In this document: piece by piece, positions 6,822 to 7,639 of the stretch
Layout of the letters: each line of letters starts with the position of its first letter
How positions within the stretch are numbered: the stretch's first letter is position 1
Assembly (NCBI GenBank): GCA_937988705.1
Contig: CALKIA010000033.1
Location: forward strand, 1-7,639
Length of the DNA: 7,639 nt
Source: an uncultured Chloroflexota bacterium
GTDB taxonomy: Bacteria; Chloroflexota; Anaerolineae; Aggregatilineales; Phototrophicaceae
Reading direction: 5' to 3'
Position numbers and translations under genes: made by a program
The notes under the pieces: generated by a model
Databases searched by the model: none
What the model saw: only the letters and a program-made list of their open reading frames with translations
What the model was told of the DNA's origin: nothing

Positions 6822-6851
6822 AAAACAAAAAGGACGAGGCATGCCTCGTCC
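6822..6851 (-). terminator. Intrinsic terminator of the minus-strand gene
   Basis: Read on the minus strand, the perfect palindrome at 6851-6832 (up to a 10-bp stem; the central bases would form the loop) is followed immediately by TTTTTGTTTT. This is a good factor-independent terminator, 24 nt after the minus-strand stop codon. On the plus strand the same stem precedes CTACAAATT, so it would act mainly in the minus direction. Confidence 0.7.
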
Positions 6852-6875
6852 CTACAAATTGGCTACATGGGGTAA

Positions 6876-7639
6876 TTACGTGATGGGGGCAGCGGTCGCG
6901 TTCAGGAGCTGGTTCAGCTCTTCGGCGAACTGTGTCATCAGTTCTGCCGCCTGTTCCGCCGTGATGCGATCATTAGCGACCTGCAGGTCAAGGCGTGCCT
7001 GAGCGCGTTCCGTCGCTTCGGTCACGAAGGCGTTCACATCGACGCCGTTATCCGTGAGGAGGGTTGAGAGCGCAGCCCCGTCACGAAGCTGCTGGGCGAT
7101 CTCACGAACATTCAAGCCGGTCTGTTCCGCCGCTAACTGCACGATGCCGACATCCATCACGCGATCCACAACCTGACCACGGCCTTCGCCGTTCAGAATG
7201 TTGGTGTAGAGGGTAGACAACTGCGCGATGGCTCTGTCCGCCTGTTCCTGCGTCAGCCGACCAGCGGTCACCGCCTGATTGATGGCTTCCGTTGCACCTG
7301 CCAGCGCATCCGCCGCTACCGCGTCAATTGAACCACCGTTGGCCGTGACAATTTCGCCGAGCGTCGCGCCGTCCCGCACCTGCGTGCTGACCTCGATCAG
7401 GTTCAGGCCGGTCGCGTCCATCACCGCCTGCAGCAGGTAAATCTGGTGATCTTCAGCCAGACGCCCGCCACGCTGACCCATGCCGCCGGGCTGACCCATA
7501 CCGCCGCCCATCTGCCCGCCACGTCCGCCGCGGCCACCCTGTTGACCCATGCCGCCGGGCTGCGTCCCGTCTTGTGCCTGCGCTGGTTGATCCGCCGGGG
7601 GCGTGGTTTCCTGAGCATTCGCCGCCAGTGCGCCGCCCG
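6876..7639 (-). CDS. Partial secreted protein with Gly-rich segment and duplicated helical domain, function unknown
   Basis: The stop is at 6876-6878 and the reading frame stays open to the right edge, so the start is missing. The internal ATG at 7550 is probably not the start: the 29 codons upstream in frame read GGALAANAQETTPPADQPAQ and onward, which looks like the end of a signal peptide (cleavage after ANA) and a Pro/Gln-rich spacer. From codon 7550 (residue 1), residues 1-30 are rich in Gly, Arg, Gln and Met with several RGG triplets. Two copies of an about 80-residue helical domain follow, near 38-121 and 135-218. Matching landmarks are TGLN (47 and 144), RDGA (59 and 156), NG (71 and 168) and the R-I/L-T-x-EQA segment (98 and 195), all offset by exactly 97. 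Similar unnamed repeats with LTQEQAD occur in secreted Actinobacteria and Chloroflexota proteins, from memory. There is no catalytic motif or membrane segment in the visible part. Confidence 0.7.
   Translation of the reverse strand, partial: GGALAANAQETTPPADQPAQAQDGTQPGGMGQQGGRGGRGGQMGGGMGQPGGMGQRGGRLAEDHQIYLLQAVMDATGLNLIEVSTQVRDGATLGEIVTANGGSIDAVAADALAGATEAINQAVTAGRLTQEQADRAIAQLSTLYTNILNGEGRGQVVDRVMDVGIVQLAAEQTGLNVREIAQQLRDGAALSTLLTDNGVDVNAFVTEATERAQARLDLQVANDRITAEQAAELMTQFAEELNQLLNATAAPIT
7474..7562. repeat. Direct DNA repeat within the Gly-rich segment
   Basis: TGACCCATGCCGCCGGGCTG occurs identically at 7474-7493 and 7543-7562. The spacing of 69 nt equals 23 codons, so both copies are in frame and encode QPGGMGQ on the minus strand. 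Identity at the DNA level points to recent duplication or slippage within this low-complexity stretch, which could vary in length between strains. Confidence 0.6.

Larger units (their letters stand above)
6799..6852. repeat. Compound palindromic block between convergent genes
   Basis: Outer arms GGGACGAGG (6799-6807) and CCTCGTCCC (6844-6852) are perfect 9-bp complements. Inside lie hairpin A (6803-6820), an A-rich spacer (6821-6831) and the perfect 20-bp palindrome GGACGAGGCATGCCTCGTCC (6832-6851). GGACGAGG occurs twice in the same orientation (6800-6807 and 6832-6839), so alternative foldings exclude one another. The regularity exceeds that of a simple terminator and suggests one intact and one decayed unit of a dispersed intergenic repeat. 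That needs the rest of the genome to confirm. Confidence 0.5.

Noticed and set aside
5971..6828. Long minus-strand open frame opposite tatD
   Set aside because: Shadow of a complete TatD gene; it would also start inside the palindrome block.
6799..6852. CRISPR array or insertion-sequence end
   Set aside because: There is no regular repeat-spacer unit, no transposase and no visible target duplication; the palindromes fit a terminator or small dispersed repeat better.

Overview
The window looks like ordinary chromosome from a moderately GC-rich bacterium, most likely a Chloroflexota member of the Anaerolineae type. This is inferred from a mycobacterial/Chloroflexota-style adenosine kinase beside a short archaeal/Thermotoga-style S-adenosylhomocysteinase. 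It is also inferred from a large secreted DUF4397 plus SH3b protein with Pro/Thr-rich linkers, a common architecture in that phylum. No marker gene is present, so the assignment is an inference.

Layout: five genes run left to right and one partial gene runs right to left at the right edge. (1) An adenosine kinase (60-1037) and S-adenosylhomocysteinase (1150-2412) form a functional pair. The hydrolase splits S-adenosylhomocysteine into adenosine and homocysteine, and the kinase turns the adenosine into AMP, pulling the reversible hydrolysis forward and relieving methyltransferase inhibition. A strong hairpin and an extended -10 box lie between them, so ahcY probably has its own promoter. (2) An 829-residue secreted protein (2447-4936) follows after 34 nt. 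It has a signal peptide, four DUF4397-like repeats, a Pro/Thr/Ala linker and three SH3b repeats; its function is unknown and it probably sits on the cell surface. (3) GDP-mannose 4,6-dehydratase (5033-6004) and a TatD-family metal-dependent hydrolase (6004-6792) share one base at a TGATG stop/start junction and are almost certainly co-transcribed. The first supplies a deoxysugar nucleotide for surface glycans and the second is a probable nuclease; no functional link between them is evident. (4) A compact block of palindromes (6799-6852) separates tatD from the converging gene and reads as that gene's terminator. It may also be a dispersed intergenic repeat. (5) The last gene (6876 to beyond 7639, minus strand) encodes a secreted protein with a Gly/Arg/Gln/Met-rich segment and two copies of a helical domain at a constant offset of 97 residues. 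Its start lies outside the window.

No stretch over 300 bases lacks a gene. I see no tRNA, rRNA, CRISPR array, insertion sequence, phage gene or defence system. No convincing undescribed system is visible. The points most worth a second look are the palindrome block, the gapless 97-residue duplication in the partial gene, the hairpin overlapping the gmd -10 box, and a 10-base leader motif placed identically before two genes.
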